Assembly (NCBI RefSeq): GCF_015708085.1 | Contig: NZ_JADNYM010000008.1 | Location: 62,001 to 126,000 of the forward strand | Direction of reading: 5' to 3' | DNA: 64,000 bases | From: Arthrobacter terrae | GTDB lineage: Bacteria; Actinomycetota; Actinomycetes; Actinomycetales; Micrococcaceae | Shown: in pieces, positions 18,923-28,429 of the stretch | Layout of the letters: the number at the start of each line of letters is the position of its first letter | Numbering within the stretch: the stretch's first letter is position 1 | Program-made: the position numbers and the translations under genes | The notes under the pieces: model-generated | The model's input: the letters and a program-made list of their open reading frames with translations, nothing else | Databases searched by the model: none | Told to the model about the DNA's origin: nothing

Positions 18923-20026
18923 CTATCCACCGATCGCGCTCATCGTGCGCTCCGGCTGGACGTAATCCGCGTCGCCGAGCCCGGTGTGGTCCATTCCGTG
19001 GGCCTTTGGCTTGGCCCACATGGCCTCCTGCCAGCGGGCCGCAATGGCGCCGTCGCCGGCCGGTGTCTGAGGTTCCGAACGGAGTAAGGCCAGCAGATCC
19101 ACCTCGGTGCGGGAAAACAGGCAGCTCATGACCTTCCCCTCGGCAGTGATCCGGGTCCTTTTGCAGTCCGCGCAGAACGGTTCAGTCACGGAGGCGATAA
19201 TGCCCAGTGTGCCCAGCAGCGCACTGGAACCGGGGAGCCGGACCTCGTAGCGTTCGGCCGGTGCACCGTCGCGGTCGCGAGGATCAGCCGATAGCTCAAA
19301 ACGGGGAGCCAGCAGCCCCCGGATCTCCTCGGCCGTCACCAGGTTGTCCCGGGTCCAGCCGCGGTCCGCGTCCAGTGGCATCTGCTCGATGAACCGGAGC
19401 TCGTAGCCACGGGTCAGCGCCCAGTCCAGCAGATCAGCGGCGCCGTCGTCATTAATGCCGCGCATCAGTACGGCGTTGATCTTAATAGGGCCCAGCCCTG
19501 CGGCATCGGCGGCGTCAATCCCGGCCAGCACCTTGTCCAGGAACGGGCGACGGGTCAGTTGCGCAAAAGTTTCCGCACACAGCGAATCCAGTGACACGTT
19601 GATCCTGGTCAGGCCGGCATCCTTGAGCGCCTGCGCCTTGCCCGCCAGACCGATCCCGTTGGTGGTCAACGAGACCGGGAGCAGCGGGTGGGCGCTGCGC
19701 AGACCCGCGATAATGCCCACCAGGTCGGCCCGGACCAGCGGCTCCCCGCCGGTCAGGCGCAGTTCGCGCACGCCAAGGCCATCCACGCCGATGCGCACCA
19801 GCCGCAGAATCTCCGCCGCCGTGAGGACCTTGTCCTTGCTCAGCCAGTCCAACCCGTCGGCGGGCATGCAGTAGGTGCATCTGAGATTGCATTTATCCGT
19901 CAGCGACAAACGCATATCCGTGGCACGCCGACCGAAGCGGTCCACTAATGCCGCGCTGTTTTCCGGCGCTGCACCGCTAAGCGCGCCGGGCATGCCGAGA
20001 GTCACCGGTCCTGAGACTGCGTTCAT
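18923..20026 (-). CDS. moaA: GTP 3',8-cyclase MoaA
   Basis: Radical SAM enzyme for the first step of molybdenum cofactor synthesis. The SAM cluster motif is C-N-L-R-C-T-Y-C; the second 4Fe-4S cluster motif is C-A-D-C-K-R-T-R followed by a third cysteine (V-M-S-C-L). The protein ends in G-G, the conserved MoaA tail needed for activity. The ATG start gives 367 residues and has a G-rich SD (GTGGGGGG). An upstream in-frame extension to 20119 has no similarity to the family. It is divergent from the molybdopterin oxidoreductase, about 90 bases apart. Confidence 0.95.
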   Translation of the reverse strand: MNAVSGPVTLGMPGALSGAAPENSAALVDRFGRRATDMRLSLTDKCNLRCTYCMPADGLDWLSKDKVLTAAEILRLVRIGVDGLGVRELRLTGGEPLVRADLVGIIAGLRSAHPLLPVSLTTNGIGLAGKAQALKDAGLTRINVSLDSLCAETFAQLTRRPFLDKVLAGIDAADAAGLGPIKINAVLMRGINDDGAADLLDWALTRGYELRFIEQMPLDADRGWTRDNLVTAEEIRGLLAPRFELSADPRDRDGAPAERYEVRLPGSSALLGTLGIIASVTEPFCADCKRTRITAEGKVMSCLFSRTEVDLLALLRSEPQTPAGDGAIAARWQEAMWAKPKAHGMDHTGLGDADYVQPERTMSAIGG

Positions 20027-20117
20027 ACCCCCCACGCTACGCCACTGGAGCCAGAGGTGGGAGGACGACGGCCGACGGCGGCAGGGGAGTGCCGTCGTCG
20101 GCCACCGGAACGTGACC

Positions 20118-21815
20118 ATGGAACAGCAGCCCCGCGCCGGTCGTTATGTGGGTATGAGAGCTCAAACGGATGAACCACGCGCAGCCGTCCAACGCGCGGA
20201 TATACCCCGCAGCGCCGGAATCTGGGCCGCGGCCGGGGGAATAGTCTCCGTGGCGTTAGGTGTCATCGCCGGTGAACTGACGGCCGCCGCGGTCAGCCCC
20301 GCGGTTTCTCCTGTCACCGCAGTGGGCGGCGCAGTTATCGATGCACTTCCGCCCGCTGTCAAAGAGGGTGCAATTTCGCTCTTTGGCACGTCCGACAAAT
20401 TGGTCTTCCTGATCGTAATGTGCATCGTGATCGCGGTCCTGGCTGGCGCGGCGGGAATTGCGGAAACGCGCCGACGATTCACGGGGATAGTGGGGATCGC
20501 GGCCTTCGGCGTCATCGGAGCAGCAGCGGTGCTGACCCGGGCGCAGGCCAGTGCGGCGGCACTGGCCGGTCCTGTCGTGGCGGCTCTGCTGGCCATGGCG
20601 CTACTGGCGTTTTACCGCAATCGGTACCAGCGCTGGCTGGGCGTTTGGGACCCCGCGGTTGGGCATAGCGCAGACCGGACGCCGGATTTGGGCCGCCCGT
20701 CGGACCGTGCGACGGATCCGGACCGTGCGACGGATCCGGACCGTTCGCCGGCGCGACGCAGCTTCCTGCAGGCCGTCGGAGTTGGTGGGGCCGTCGCCGT
20801 CGTCGTCGGAATCGCCGCAGCGGCAGTGCGCTCGACCGCCGTCGGCATCGCGCAGGCCCGGGCAAATCTGGTTCTGCCCGCGCCGGCCACCCCCGCCGCT
20901 GCCCTTCCGGAGGGTGCCGAACTTGCCCTGCCGCATATTGCGCCGCTGGTGACCCCGAATGCCGACTTTTACCGCATCGATACCGCGCTGGTCGTTCCGA
21001 CGGTCAATCCGGACAGCTGGAAGCTCAAGGTCAACGGCATGGTCGACCATGAGGTGGAAATTGACCTGAGGGCACTGCTGGCCAAGCCGCTCGTGGAGAA
21101 CTACACCACGTTGGCCTGTGTATCCAACGAGGTGGGCGGCTCCCTGGTGGGGAATGCGAAGTGGCTGGGCTGGCCGGTCCGGGAGCTGCTGGCAATGGCC
21201 GGTGTGCAGCCCGGAGCGGACATGGTGCTCTCCCGCAGCACGGATGGATTTACCGCCGGAACGCCGCTTGAGGCCATGACGGACCAACGCAACGCAATCA
21301 TCGCCGTCGGCATGAACGGTGAGCCGCTGCCGCAGGAACACGGTTTCCCGGCGCGGCTGGTAGTTCCTGGTCTGTACGGATTCGTCTCCGCAACGAAGTG
21401 GGTCACCAGTTTGACGGTCACCCGCTTTGCCGACGAGAAGGGCTACTGGTCAACCCGAGGCTGGTCGGATCACGGGCCCATCAAAACCCAATCCCGGATC
21501 GACACACCCCGCGACGGCACCTCACTGAAGACGGACACCGTTGCCCTCGGTGGCGTCGCGTGGGCACCGCACAGGGGCATCTCGAAGGTCCAGGTCCGAG
21601 CCGATGGCGGCAGCTGGCAGGACGCTGTGCTGGGTGCCGGGATCTCCAAGGACACGTGGGTGCAGTGGACGGCGCGGCTCGCTCCCGGAACCGGTCAGCA
21701 TCAGATCCAGGTCAGAGCGTTCGACGGCGGCGGCGAACCGCAGACGGATCAGGTGGCACCGGTGGTTCCGGACGGGGCCAGTGGATATCATACGATCACG
21801 CTGCAGACGGCCTGA
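20118..21815 (+). CDS. Membrane-anchored molybdopterin-dependent oxidoreductase (sulfite oxidase fold)
   Basis: About 565 residues. The N-terminal 200 carry four transmembrane helices. A linker with an 18-bp tandem repeat follows, then R-R-S-F-L-Q-A-V-G and a fifth hydrophobic segment that may be a Tat-like internal signal. The C-terminal half is an Oxidored_molyb domain with the Mo-ligand cysteine in T-T-L-A-C-V-S-N-E-V-G-G and an Mo-co dimerisation domain at the end. This puts the catalytic domain outside the membrane. The physiological substrate is unknown. The start is uncertain: ATG 20118 and ATG 20154 are both plausible and neither has a strong SD. Confidence 0.88.
   Translation: MEQQPRAGRYVGMRAQTDEPRAAVQRADIPRSAGIWAAAGGIVSVALGVIAGELTAAAVSPAVSPVTAVGGAVIDALPPAVKEGAISLFGTSDKLVFLIVMCIVIAVLAGAAGIAETRRRFTGIVGIAAFGVIGAAAVLTRAQASAAALAGPVVAALLAMALLAFYRNRYQRWLGVWDPAVGHSADRTPDLGRPSDRATDPDRATDPDRSPARRSFLQAVGVGGAVAVVVGIAAAAVRSTAVGIAQARANLVLPAPATPAAALPEGAELALPHIAPLVTPNADFYRIDTALVVPTVNPDSWKLKVNGMVDHEVEIDLRALLAKPLVENYTTLACVSNEVGGSLVGNAKWLGWPVRELLAMAGVQPGADMVLSRSTDGFTAGTPLEAMTDQRNAIIAVGMNGEPLPQEHGFPARLVVPGLYGFVSATKWVTSLTVTRFADEKGYWSTRGWSDHGPIKTQSRIDTPRDGTSLKTDTVALGGVAWAPHRGISKVQVRADGGSWQDAVLGAGISKDTWVQWTARLAPGTGQHQIQVRAFDGGGEPQTDQVAPVVPDGASGYHTITLQTA
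20703..20747 (+). repeat. 18-bp in-frame tandem repeat in the oxidoreductase linker
   Basis: Two perfect copies of GACCGTGCGACGGATCCG and a partial third encode D-R-A-T-D-P repeated, in the hydrophilic linker between the four-helix membrane part and the next hydrophobic segment. Confidence 0.85.
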
Positions 21816-21841
21816 GCAGACGGTGCTGCCCCGCCCCCAGC

Positions 21842-23038
21842 TCAGGGCCGCGGGCCTGCCTCATCGTTACGCACTGTTTTCGCAGGATAGATGACAACGG
21901 CGGCGGCCTTGACTACGAAGTAGACGATGCTCCCTGGAGCTGGAGCGAGGTCGGCGGCGGCAGACAGCGTGACATCGGCGGCGAGTGCGCCGGCTCTTAT
22001 CCGAATCTGGTCTCCATGCGGTTCCAGATCCGTGATGGTGGCGGGGAAGGTATTGCGCGGACTGCCGTGCACCGGCTCCGGGAAGACCGAGACTGCACCG
22101 GGCCGGAAAACAGCCACCCCCGGCTCTCCGGGAACAGCGGCGTCGTCCACCACTCCGGCAATAGACATATTGTCCTCGCTGACGAGCCCGTGGCCGGTGA
22201 CGGTCCCGGTGATCTGATTGAGTCCGGCGAGACCGGCTGCGAAGGCGCTTTGCGGCCGTTCCAGCACCAGCCGTGTCGGCCCCGCTTCGACGATTCTGCC
22301 GGCGTCGAGCACCACGAGCCGATCGGCCAGAACCAGGGCGTCGACCACATCATGGGTGACAATGATGGCCCGGCGGCCGGCCAGGACGCGTTTGAGTAGT
22401 TTGCGCAGCATCGGCGCGACGGTGATATCGAGGGCCGCCATCGGCTCGTCGAGCAGCAGCAGGTCCGGCTCGGCAGCTAGAGCCCTTGCGATGGCGATGC
22501 GCTGGGCCTGGCCGCCGGAGAGCTGTCCGGGGCGGCGGTGGGCGAAGCCGAGGGCGTCGACTTCACCCAGCCAGTGCCTTGCGGCACGTCGGGCGTCGCC
22601 CCTGCTGGCGCCCGCAGACCGAGGGCCGAAGGCCACATTATCCAGCACAGTAAGGTGCGGGAAGAGCAGGGGTTCCTGTGCCAGCAGCGCGATTTTGCGC
22701 TGGTGCGCAGGGACCCAATGGGTGCCGGCATCGAACAGTACTCTGCCATCGAGATCGGCGCGGCCGGAGCTGGGGCGGAGCAGGCCCGCGATCAGCCCGA
22801 GCAGGGTCGACTTTCCTGCACCGTTAGGACCAAGTACGGCCACCGTTTCCTTGTCGGAAAGCTCCAGGGAAACACTCATGCCGCGGTCAGCTACAGCGGC
22901 GTCGATGCTAAAGACCGCGGGTCTGACCGTCACGGCGCCGGACGTGCCCTGGCCGGACGGGACCTGGCGGGACGTGCCCTGGCCGGAGGGGACCTGGCCG
23001 GAGGGGACCTGGCGGGACGTTTCCGGGCTATGCGTCAC
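21842..23038 (-). CDS. modC: Molybdate ABC transporter ATP-binding protein ModC
   Basis: 398 residues. Walker A is G-P-N-G-A-G-K-S-T, the signature is L-S-G-G-Q-A-Q-R, and Walker B is L-L-L-L-D-E-P, with the switch histidine in I-I-V-T-H-D. A C-terminal TOBE region follows, as in ModC. The N-terminal 35 residues are an odd Ser/Gly/Gln repeat. The GTG start is supported by GGAGG five bases upstream, inside modB, with an 11-base overlap. It is last in a modA-modB-modC unit driven by the upstream HTH-TOBE gene's promoter. Confidence 0.92.
   Translation of the reverse strand: MTHSPETSRQVPSGQVPSGQGTSRQVPSGQGTSGAVTVRPAVFSIDAAVADRGMSVSLELSDKETVAVLGPNGAGKSTLLGLIAGLLRPSSGRADLDGRVLFDAGTHWVPAHQRKIALLAQEPLLFPHLTVLDNVAFGPRSAGASRGDARRAARHWLGEVDALGFAHRRPGQLSGGQAQRIAIARALAAEPDLLLLDEPMAALDITVAPMLRKLLKRVLAGRRAIIVTHDVVDALVLADRLVVLDAGRIVEAGPTRLVLERPQSAFAAGLAGLNQITGTVTGHGLVSEDNMSIAGVVDDAAVPGEPGVAVFRPGAVSVFPEPVHGSPRNTFPATITDLEPHGDQIRIRAGALAADVTLSAAADLAPAPGSIVYFVVKAAAVVIYPAKTVRNDEAGPRP
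22941..23019 (-). repeat. In-frame tandem repeat at the modC 5' end
   Basis: On the plus strand, a 30-base unit beginning GACGTGCCCTGGCCGGA occurs twice, and a 15-base sub-block (CCGGAGGGGACCTGG) is duplicated again. It encodes V-P-S-G-Q and G-T-S-R-Q units before the ATPase domain. Such an extension is not part of the ModC family and is probably length-variable. Confidence 0.75.
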
Positions 23039-23858
23039 GGGTGCCTCCGGAGTTTAGGAGCTTGGGTGCCGTTCGGCGGAAGGTCAAGCCAACAATCGCG
23101 ACGGCAATCACCACGAGCACCAGGGACAGCGCGACGGCGGTGTCCGGATCGGTTTCACGCTGCAGATAGATTTCCAATGGAAGGGTGCGGGTAACACCCT
23201 CCAGACTGCCGGCGAACGTCAGGGTGGCTCCGAACTCACCGAGGCTGCGCGCGAAAGCGAGCACCGCTCCGGAAGCCAGACCCGGCAGGACAAGCGGCAA
23301 CGTGACACGGCGCAGAACTGTTCCGGGCCCGGCCCCCAAGGTTGCTGCGGCTGACTCATAGCGGGTTCCGGCGGAACGGAGAGAGCCCTCGAGGCTGAGG
23401 ACAAGAAATGGCAGTGCCACGAATGTCTGAGCCAGCACCACCGCAGTCGTGGAAAACGCTATCTGGATACCCAGCACACTCAATGACGAACCCAGCAGGC
23501 CGCGTCGGCCAAAGGTATACAGCAGCGCGATTCCACCCACTACCGGGGGGAGTACAAGGGGCAGCAGCACCAGCGAGCGCAGCAGCCGTTGACCGGGAAA
23601 CTGACCGCGTGCCAGCACCAATGCCAAAGGAACGCCCAACACAATGCACAGGACCGTGCTGACCGCAGAGGTGCGCAGGCTCAATCCCAGGGCCGTCAAT
23701 GACGGACCGGAGGTTATCAGCGGCACAAACTGAGGCCAGTTGACACGGGTCACCATGGCCGCCAGAGGCAGGAGAATAAACAATCCTCCGGCGGCGGCGA
23801 CAACCCAGATCCACAGCGGGATCGTAATGGCAGCGGGGGCTTTTCCTGCTCCGTGCAC
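23028..23858 (-). CDS. modB: Molybdate ABC transporter permease ModB
   Basis: 276-residue permease with six predicted helices and the binding-protein-dependent transport motif ([10 protein letters not shown], the E-A-A-x-x-x-G-like loop that contacts ModC). The GTG start lies two bases after the modA stop codon, and its stop overlaps modC, so the three are coupled. The order and overlap indicate a complete high-affinity molybdate importer. Confidence 0.93.
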   Translation of the reverse strand: MHGAGKAPAAITIPLWIWVVAAAGGLFILLPLAAMVTRVNWPQFVPLITSGPSLTALGLSLRTSAVSTVLCIVLGVPLALVLARGQFPGQRLLRSLVLLPLVLPPVVGGIALLYTFGRRGLLGSSLSVLGIQIAFSTTAVVLAQTFVALPFLVLSLEGSLRSAGTRYESAAATLGAGPGTVLRRVTLPLVLPGLASGAVLAFARSLGEFGATLTFAGSLEGVTRTLPLEIYLQRETDPDTAVALSLVLVVIAVAIVGLTFRRTAPKLLNSGGTRDA

Positions 23859-23860
23859 GC

Positions 23861-24751
23861 TCAGGGTTTTCCAAACCCCGCGGCGAGAAGGACTCTCTGC
23901 CCCGCCGGCCCGGTCACCAGTGCAATGAAGGCAGCTGCGAGCTCCTTGTGCGTGCTGCCGGCTACGGTAGCAATCGGATAGGTATTAACGGCAGTTGCTG
24001 CCTCGGGAAAATCAATAGCGGTGACTTTGTTGCCCGCGCCCTTGGCATCTGTGACATAGACCAGGCCCGCATCGGCCTCGCCGGAGCTGACCTTTCCGAG
24101 CACATCCGTCACCGAAGACTCCTCGCTGACGGGTTTCACCTCGGTACCTGTGACCTGCTCAACCTTTGCCGCTGCAGCACCGCAGGGGACCTGCGGCGCA
24201 CAGACCACCACTTTCACCCCGGACCGGCCCAGGTCTTTGAAACTTCCGATATCAGCCGGATTATCCGGCGGAACCGCGATGGTCAGCACGTTGCTGGCGA
24301 AGTTCGTGGGACCGGCTGCGAGCAGGGACGCAGTCTCCAGCTTTGACATATTGGCATTGTCGGCGGAAGCAAAGACATCTGCCGGAGCGCCCTCGGAAAT
24401 CTGCGTGACCAAATCGGAGGAACCTGCGAAACTGAGCCGGATTTTGCTGCCGGGATGGTCCGTTTCGAACTCCTTGGCCAGATCTGTAAAGGTGGTAGTC
24501 AGCGAGGCCGCGGCGAAAACGGTCAGAGTTCCGGACAAATCCGCGCCGGCGGACGCAGATCCCGGTGACCCGGCTGCGCCCGTTGCCTTCGAGGAGCCTG
24601 CTCCGGCGGGACCGGCATCCGAGGAACCACAGCCGGCCAGGACCGTGCAAAGGAGGAGCCCGCAGATCAGGCCAGCCAGGCGCCGCAGCCGGCGTTCAAG
24701 GGTGACCCGGGTTAAATGACCGGGCCGGGCGCGGGACGAAAGCCGGCTCAT
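23861..24751 (-). CDS. modA: Molybdate-binding lipoprotein ModA
   Basis: 296 residues. A basic N-terminus is followed by a lipoprotein signal ending in the lipobox L-A-G-C, then a Ser/Gly/Ala-rich linker to about residue 70. The solute-binding domain has the ModA landmarks [18 protein letters not shown][13 protein letters not shown] and the central A-L-V-Y-V-T-D-A-like segment (seen as A-G-L-V-Y-V-T-D-A). The ATG overlaps the preceding stop by four bases, so modA is coupled to the regulator gene. Confidence 0.93.
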   Translation of the reverse strand: MSRLSSRARPGHLTRVTLERRLRRLAGLICGLLLCTVLAGCGSSDAGPAGAGSSKATGAAGSPGSASAGADLSGTLTVFAAASLTTTFTDLAKEFETDHPGSKIRLSFAGSSDLVTQISEGAPADVFASADNANMSKLETASLLAAGPTNFASNVLTIAVPPDNPADIGSFKDLGRSGVKVVVCAPQVPCGAAAAKVEQVTGTEVKPVSEESSVTDVLGKVSSGEADAGLVYVTDAKGAGNKVTAIDFPEAATAVNTYPIATVAGSTHKELAAAFIALVTGPAGQRVLLAAGFGKP

Positions 24752-25167
24752 ACGGCACTCTTGCGTTGCGCTGTCTCGACGATGACGGTGGTTGCTTTAA
24801 CAACGGCGGTGGCCACGGAGCCCGGCTCCAGCCCCAGCTCTCGTACGGCTTCGCTGCTCATCAGCGAAACGATCCGATGCGGGCCGCATTGCAGTTCAAC
24901 CTGGGCCATCACCTTGTCCGCCACGATATTGGTCACCAATCCGACAAACCTATTGCGCGCGGAACTGCTGACTTGTGCCGGGTCATCCGGCAGTACCGAC
25001 TGTTTCCGCGCCAGCGCGGCGAGTTCCAGGCCTTCCACCACCGCCAGGCCGGAATCATCCTTGGCACCGGAAAGCATCCCGTTCTCAATCCAGCGCCGCA
25101 CCGTGTCATCGCTGACGCTCAAAAAGCGCGCTGCATCTGAAATCCGTATCTGCGTCACATACGTCAC
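24748..25167 (-). CDS. HTH (excisionase/MerR-like) plus TOBE domain regulator, probable molybdate sensor
   Basis: 139 residues. The N-terminal 50 residues look like an excisionase/MerR-type winged helix (I-S-D-A-A-R-F-L-S-V-S-D-D-T-V-R-R-W-I-E). Residues about 70-135 form a single TOBE/Mop domain (N-R-F-V-G-L-V-T, the V-x-x-x-M-A-Q-V-E-L strand, and S-V-A-T-A-V-V-K-A-T-T-V). The Mop domain binds molybdate or tungstate. As the first gene of the mod operon (ATGA overlap with modA) it is the likely molybdate-responsive regulator, standing in for ModE, which has a different HTH. The GTG start has GAGG seven bases upstream. Confidence 0.82.
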   Translation of the reverse strand: MTYVTQIRISDAARFLSVSDDTVRRWIENGMLSGAKDDSGLAVVEGLELAALARKQSVLPDDPAQVSSSARNRFVGLVTNIVADKVMAQVELQCGPHRIVSLMSSEAVRELGLEPGSVATAVVKATTVIVETAQRKSAV

Positions 25168-25243
25168 ATTATTTCCTCAGACGCGGTTAGGCAAGAGGAT
25201 TGGACCTGCATGGACGACTGAGCGCACACCAGGGGCATTTGAC

Positions 25244-25254
25244 GGTTTCAAACC
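25244..25254. promoter_or_regulatory. GGTTTCAAACC palindrome in the mod-operon divergent region
   Basis: A perfect 5-1-5 inverted repeat lies in the 213-base spacer between the HTH-TOBE gene and the divergent TIGR03086 gene, about 77 bases from the regulator's start. It is AT-richer than its surroundings and could be the operator for the regulator. A TAGAAT at 25293-25298 could be a -10 for the rightward gene. Both are inferences. Confidence 0.35.
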
Positions 25255-25380
25255 TAATTTTGTGCACCGCAGATTTCAGCAGACTGTCAGAGTAGAATCC
25301 TGCCCACGGAACGTGACCGGCTCCCTGGCCGGCCGCACGAAAGTGCGTCCCGCTTCACAAACTCCACGGAAGGAATTGTT

Positions 25381-25998
25381 ATGACGGTAGACGCCGGCCA
25401 TGCCATGAATCTGCTGGAGCGCGCTTTGCTGCAGACGGGTAACCTCGTTGCGGGCGTGAAGCCGGAACAGACCTCACTCCCCACACCATGCAGCGCCTGG
25501 GACGTAAAGGCCCTGCTGGCACACATTGTGGTGCAGGACCTGGAAAATTTCACGCTGGCGGCCCGTGCTCAAACAGCCGATTGGGCACCAGCGCCCAAGC
25601 CCGCTGTAAGTGACTGGTCCGCCAACTTCCAGGAACGCGCACAGACGCTGCTCAGTACCTGGCGGGGTGCGGACCCGAAGGCGACTGCCCAAGAACCGGG
25701 TGGTCAGGACGTACCGCTGATTAGCCGCGCCGACCAGCAGATCACCGAGTTGACCGTCCATGCGTGGGATCTTGCCCGTGCCACCGGGCAGCGCGTTGAG
25801 CTGGATCCTGCCGTGACGTCCTATGCCCTGGCTTGGGGACGGCGGATGCTCCAACCGGCCTATCGTGGTCCAGACCAGGCCTTCGGCGCGGAGATCCCGG
25901 TGCCCGATGATGCTCCGATGCAGGATCGACTTGCCGGATGGTTCGGCCGGGATCCCGTCTGGGAGCCGGCCGCCGGCGTGTCAAACGTCGGACGCTGA
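25381..25998 (+). CDS. TIGR03086-family (DinB/mycothiol-dependent maleylpyruvate isomerase-like) protein
   Basis: 205 residues. The N-terminal half has the four-helix DinB/MDMPI fold with the family motif T-P-C-S-A-W-D-V-K-A-L-L-A-H-I-V, where the histidine is a likely metal ligand. A second histidine occurs in E-L-T-V-H-A-W-D-L-A-R-A-T-G, also a family hallmark. Members often use mycothiol and a metal, but the substrate is usually unknown. GGAAGGAA precedes the ATG at good spacing. A broken SRPBCC gene lies 39 bases downstream on the same strand. Confidence 0.85.
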   Translation: MTVDAGHAMNLLERALLQTGNLVAGVKPEQTSLPTPCSAWDVKALLAHIVVQDLENFTLAARAQTADWAPAPKPAVSDWSANFQERAQTLLSTWRGADPKATAQEPGGQDVPLISRADQQITELTVHAWDLARATGQRVELDPAVTSYALAWGRRMLQPAYRGPDQAFGAEIPVPDDAPMQDRLAGWFGRDPVWEPAAGVSNVGR

Positions 25999-26037
25999 GC
26001 CGATGATGGTCCGCCCGCCAACGAAAGGGACCAATTG

Positions 26038-26442
26038 ATGAGCCAGGCGTCGCAACAGGTCTGGATCGCGATCAACCGCCCGATCGCCGAGGTTTACGCC
26101 TACGCCTCTAATCCTGCCCATCTGCCGCAGTGGGCCGCGGGGCTCACCGGAAGCCAGCTGGTGCGGGCCGGTGACCACTGGCTTGCTGATTCACCGATGG
26201 GACGGATTCGAATCGATTTCATCGGTACGAATCCTTAAGGCATCCTGGACCACGATGTGACGCTGCCTTCCGGAGAGAGCGTCTACAACCCGGTTCGCGT
26301 GATCGCTGATGGGGAGAGCTGCGAGGTGGTTTTCACAATCCGCCGCAGGCCCGGAATAAGCGAGGCGGACTTTGCCGGCGACGCGGCGGCCGTCGCCGCA
26401 GACCTTGCCGCGCTCAAGCGGATTGCAGAGAACGGCTGCTGA
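26038..26442 (+). pseudogene. SRPBCC-family protein interrupted by one in-frame stop
   Basis: The frame from ATG 26038 (AAAGGGA upstream) encodes a START/polyketide-cyclase-like N-terminus (V-W-I-A-I-N-R-P-I-A-E-V-Y-A-Y-A-S-N-P). It stops at TAA 26236-26238, and the same frame continues with G-I-L-D-H-D-V-T-L-P-S-G-E-S-V-Y-N-P and a normal C-terminus (F-A-G-D-A-A-A-V-A-A-D-L-A-A-L-K-R). Together they make one complete SRPBCC protein of about 134 residues with a single stop where related proteins have an aromatic residue (N-x-F-G or N-x-Y-G). One base change (TAC or TTC-like to TAA) would explain it. A sequencing error remains possible. Confidence 0.85.
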
Positions 26443-26513
26443 CTGCGGTGCTGGTCTTCCCGGCAACCGGCTGTGGCAAGCTAGTGGAGAACCGCTAGCG
26501 AAAAGGATGGGCC

Positions 26514-27881
26514 ATGCGCAGAACCGTTGCCGAACATCAGCTGGCGGTGCTTTCGCTGCTGAGCGCCGCATGGGACGGAAAGTTCGACGGCGGCACGCCC
26601 CTGCCGCTGATCGCGGCCCTGGGGCGGGTGGCGGCCGATGATGTGCTGGCGCCGCTGGATCTTCCGCCGTTCGCCAACTCGCAGATGGACGGGTTCGCGG
26701 TCAACAGTGTGGACGTGAACGGCCCGGACGGCATCGACCCGGATGTGAACAACCCGGATGTGAACAACCCGGATGTGAACAACCCTGATGTGAACAGCCC
26801 GGACGTCGACGGCGTTGATCGTGCGCGCGGTGCACACACAGTGGTGCTCACGCTCGCCGCGGCCATCCCTGCAGGCGCCGTTCCGGCCGCGCTGCTTCCC
26901 GGCCAGGCGGCGCCGATCATGACCGGCGCCATGCTGCCCGACGGCGCGGACGCTGTGGTCCCGGTGGAACTGGCCATTCCGCCGGTTTTCCCGGACGCGT
27001 CGCCGGGTTCCGGACAAACGGTAGCGCTGCCCGCCACCGCAGCAGGCACCTTTGTCCGTGCCGCCGGCAGCGATGTACGCCGCGGCGAGCGGGTGATCAA
27101 GGCGGGAACGCGGCTGACTGCCGGGCATTTGGGCTTGGCCGCTGCGCTGGGACTGACAACGTTGTCCGTCCGGCGCCAACCGCGTGTTCTGCTGCTGACC
27201 ACGGGGGACGAGGTCGTCCTTGCCGGAACCCTGGCCCCGGGTACTGGGCTTCCGGCGGGCAAAATCTATGATGCCAATTCAATGTTGCTGCAGGCCGCCC
27301 TGCTCGAGGCGGGTGCGGAAGTACTGCCGGCAGGGCTGGTGCCGGACGATCCTGCCCTGTTCCTGCGGACAGTCCGGCAATACCTGGCCACCGGCGGCGG
27401 CGTAGACGCGATCGTTACCACCGGGGGAATCAGCGCCGGAGCCTATGAAGTCGTCAGGCAGGGACTGGCCGGAGAGCAGGTGGATTTTCTCTCCGTGGCG
27501 ATGCAACCGGGGGGCCCGCAGGGACTGGGGACCTTCGACGGCGTACCTTTCCTGGGCTTCCCGGGGAACCCGGTGAGCGGGGTGATGTCCGTCGAAATGT
27601 TCCTCCGGCCGGCCCTGACGGAACTCATTGGAGCTCCGCGGTCACGAATCAAGGTCTTGGCGTCCTTGACCGAAGCGTTGACCTCGCCACCTGGCAAACA
27701 CCAGATCCGCCGGGCGGTTTTCGAAGCTGCCCGCCCGGCGGCTCATCCCACCGTCCGTCCCGAAGGTGGGCCGTCGTCGCACCTGCTCGGTGCGCTTGCT
27801 GCCTCGAACGCGCTGATTCACGTCCCGGCTGAGATAACTTCCCTTGCCGCGGGGGCAGAGGTGGAAGTATGGCTGCTATGA
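26514..27881 (+). CDS. moeA: Molybdopterin molybdenumtransferase MoeA
   Basis: Inserts molybdate into adenylated molybdopterin. The family motifs are [10 protein letters not shown][13 protein letters not shown], [18 protein letters not shown] and G-F-P-G-N-P-V-S. The 455-residue length exceeds the usual 400-420, partly because of an Asp/Asn/Pro/Val repeat inserted just after M-D-G-F-A-V, where the protein has a loop into domain II. AAAAGGA precedes the ATG. It starts the moeA-moaC-mogA-moaE unit, in which each gene overlaps the next. Confidence 0.95.
   Translation: MRRTVAEHQLAVLSLLSAAWDGKFDGGTPLPLIAALGRVAADDVLAPLDLPPFANSQMDGFAVNSVDVNGPDGIDPDVNNPDVNNPDVNNPDVNSPDVDGVDRARGAHTVVLTLAAAIPAGAVPAALLPGQAAPIMTGAMLPDGADAVVPVELAIPPVFPDASPGSGQTVALPATAAGTFVRAAGSDVRRGERVIKAGTRLTAGHLGLAAALGLTTLSVRRQPRVLLLTTGDEVVLAGTLAPGTGLPAGKIYDANSMLLQAALLEAGAEVLPAGLVPDDPALFLRTVRQYLATGGGVDAIVTTGGISAGAYEVVRQGLAGEQVDFLSVAMQPGGPQGLGTFDGVPFLGFPGNPVSGVMSVEMFLRPALTELIGAPRSRIKVLASLTEALTSPPGKHQIRRAVFEAARPAAHPTVRPEGGPSSHLLGALAASNALIHVPAEITSLAAGAEVEVWLL
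26712..26816 (+). repeat. 15-bp in-frame tandem repeat inside moeA
   Basis: Seven adjacent 15-base units: two degenerate (GACGTGAACGGCCCG, GACGGCATCGACCCG), two identical GATGTGAACAACCCG, then GATGTGAACAACCCT, GATGTGAACAGCCCG and a degenerate GACGTCGACGGCGTT. The unit encodes D-V-N-N-P. The central copies are nearly identical, so the array looks recent. Confidence 0.9.
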
Positions 27882-28429
27882 ATATTTCACCGATTCCGCC
27901 CGAGGCCGTGCCGAAGGCAGTCCCGCCCGATTCGCCGGACGCCGTCCCAACCGATTTGCGTGCCGATGGGCTGACTCATTTGCGTGCCGATGGCACGGCG
28001 CAGATGGTGGACGTTTCGGCTAAGGCGGAGACCACGCGGCAGGCCACGGCGCAGGCGGTGGTGACGACGACGGCGGCGGTCATGGCTCTGCTCGGGGCCG
28101 GCGAACTTCCCAAGGGCGACGCGCTGGCCGTGGCGCGCGTGGCCGGGATCATGGCCGCCAAGAAGACCCCGGAGCTCATCCCGCTTTGCCACCCGCTGCC
28201 GATCAGCAAAGTCACCATCGACTTCGAGCTTTCGGATTCCTCGGTAACGGTGCAGGCGATGGTCAAGACGCGTTCGGTGACGGGTGTGGAAATGGAAGCG
28301 TTGACGGCCGCGAGCGTGGCGGCGCTGAGCGTTTACGACATGATTAAAGCCGTGGACAAACATGCAGTCATTACGGACATCCGGGTGCTGGCAAAAAGCG
28401 GCGGCAAGAGTGGGGACTGGGCGCTGTGA
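27869..28429 (+). CDS. moaC: Cyclic pyranopterin monophosphate synthase MoaC
   Basis: Converts the MoaA product to cyclic pyranopterin monophosphate. The conserved core is visible: M-V-D-V-S-A-K, the [12 protein letters not shown] active-site strand, V[18 protein letters not shown] and Y-D-M-I-K-A-V-D-K. At 186 residues it is longer than the usual 155-165, because of an N-terminal Pro-rich stretch containing a duplicated D-L-R-A-D-G / H-L-R-A-D-G. ATG 27869 has GAGGTGG upstream; ATG 27878, which overlaps the moeA stop, is an alternative. Confidence 0.95.
   Translation: MAAMNISPIPPEAVPKAVPPDSPDAVPTDLRADGLTHLRADGTAQMVDVSAKAETTRQATAQAVVTTTAAVMALLGAGELPKGDALAVARVAGIMAAKKTPELIPLCHPLPISKVTIDFELSDSSVTVQAMVKTRSVTGVEMEALTAASVAALSVYDMIKAVDKHAVITDIRVLAKSGGKSGDWAL
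27954..27993 (+). repeat. 16-bp direct repeat at the moaC 5' end
   Basis: ATTTGCGTGCCGATGG occurs at 27954-27969 and 27978-27993, a 24-base in-frame step that duplicates L-R-A-D-G just before the conserved MoaC core. Confidence 0.8.
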
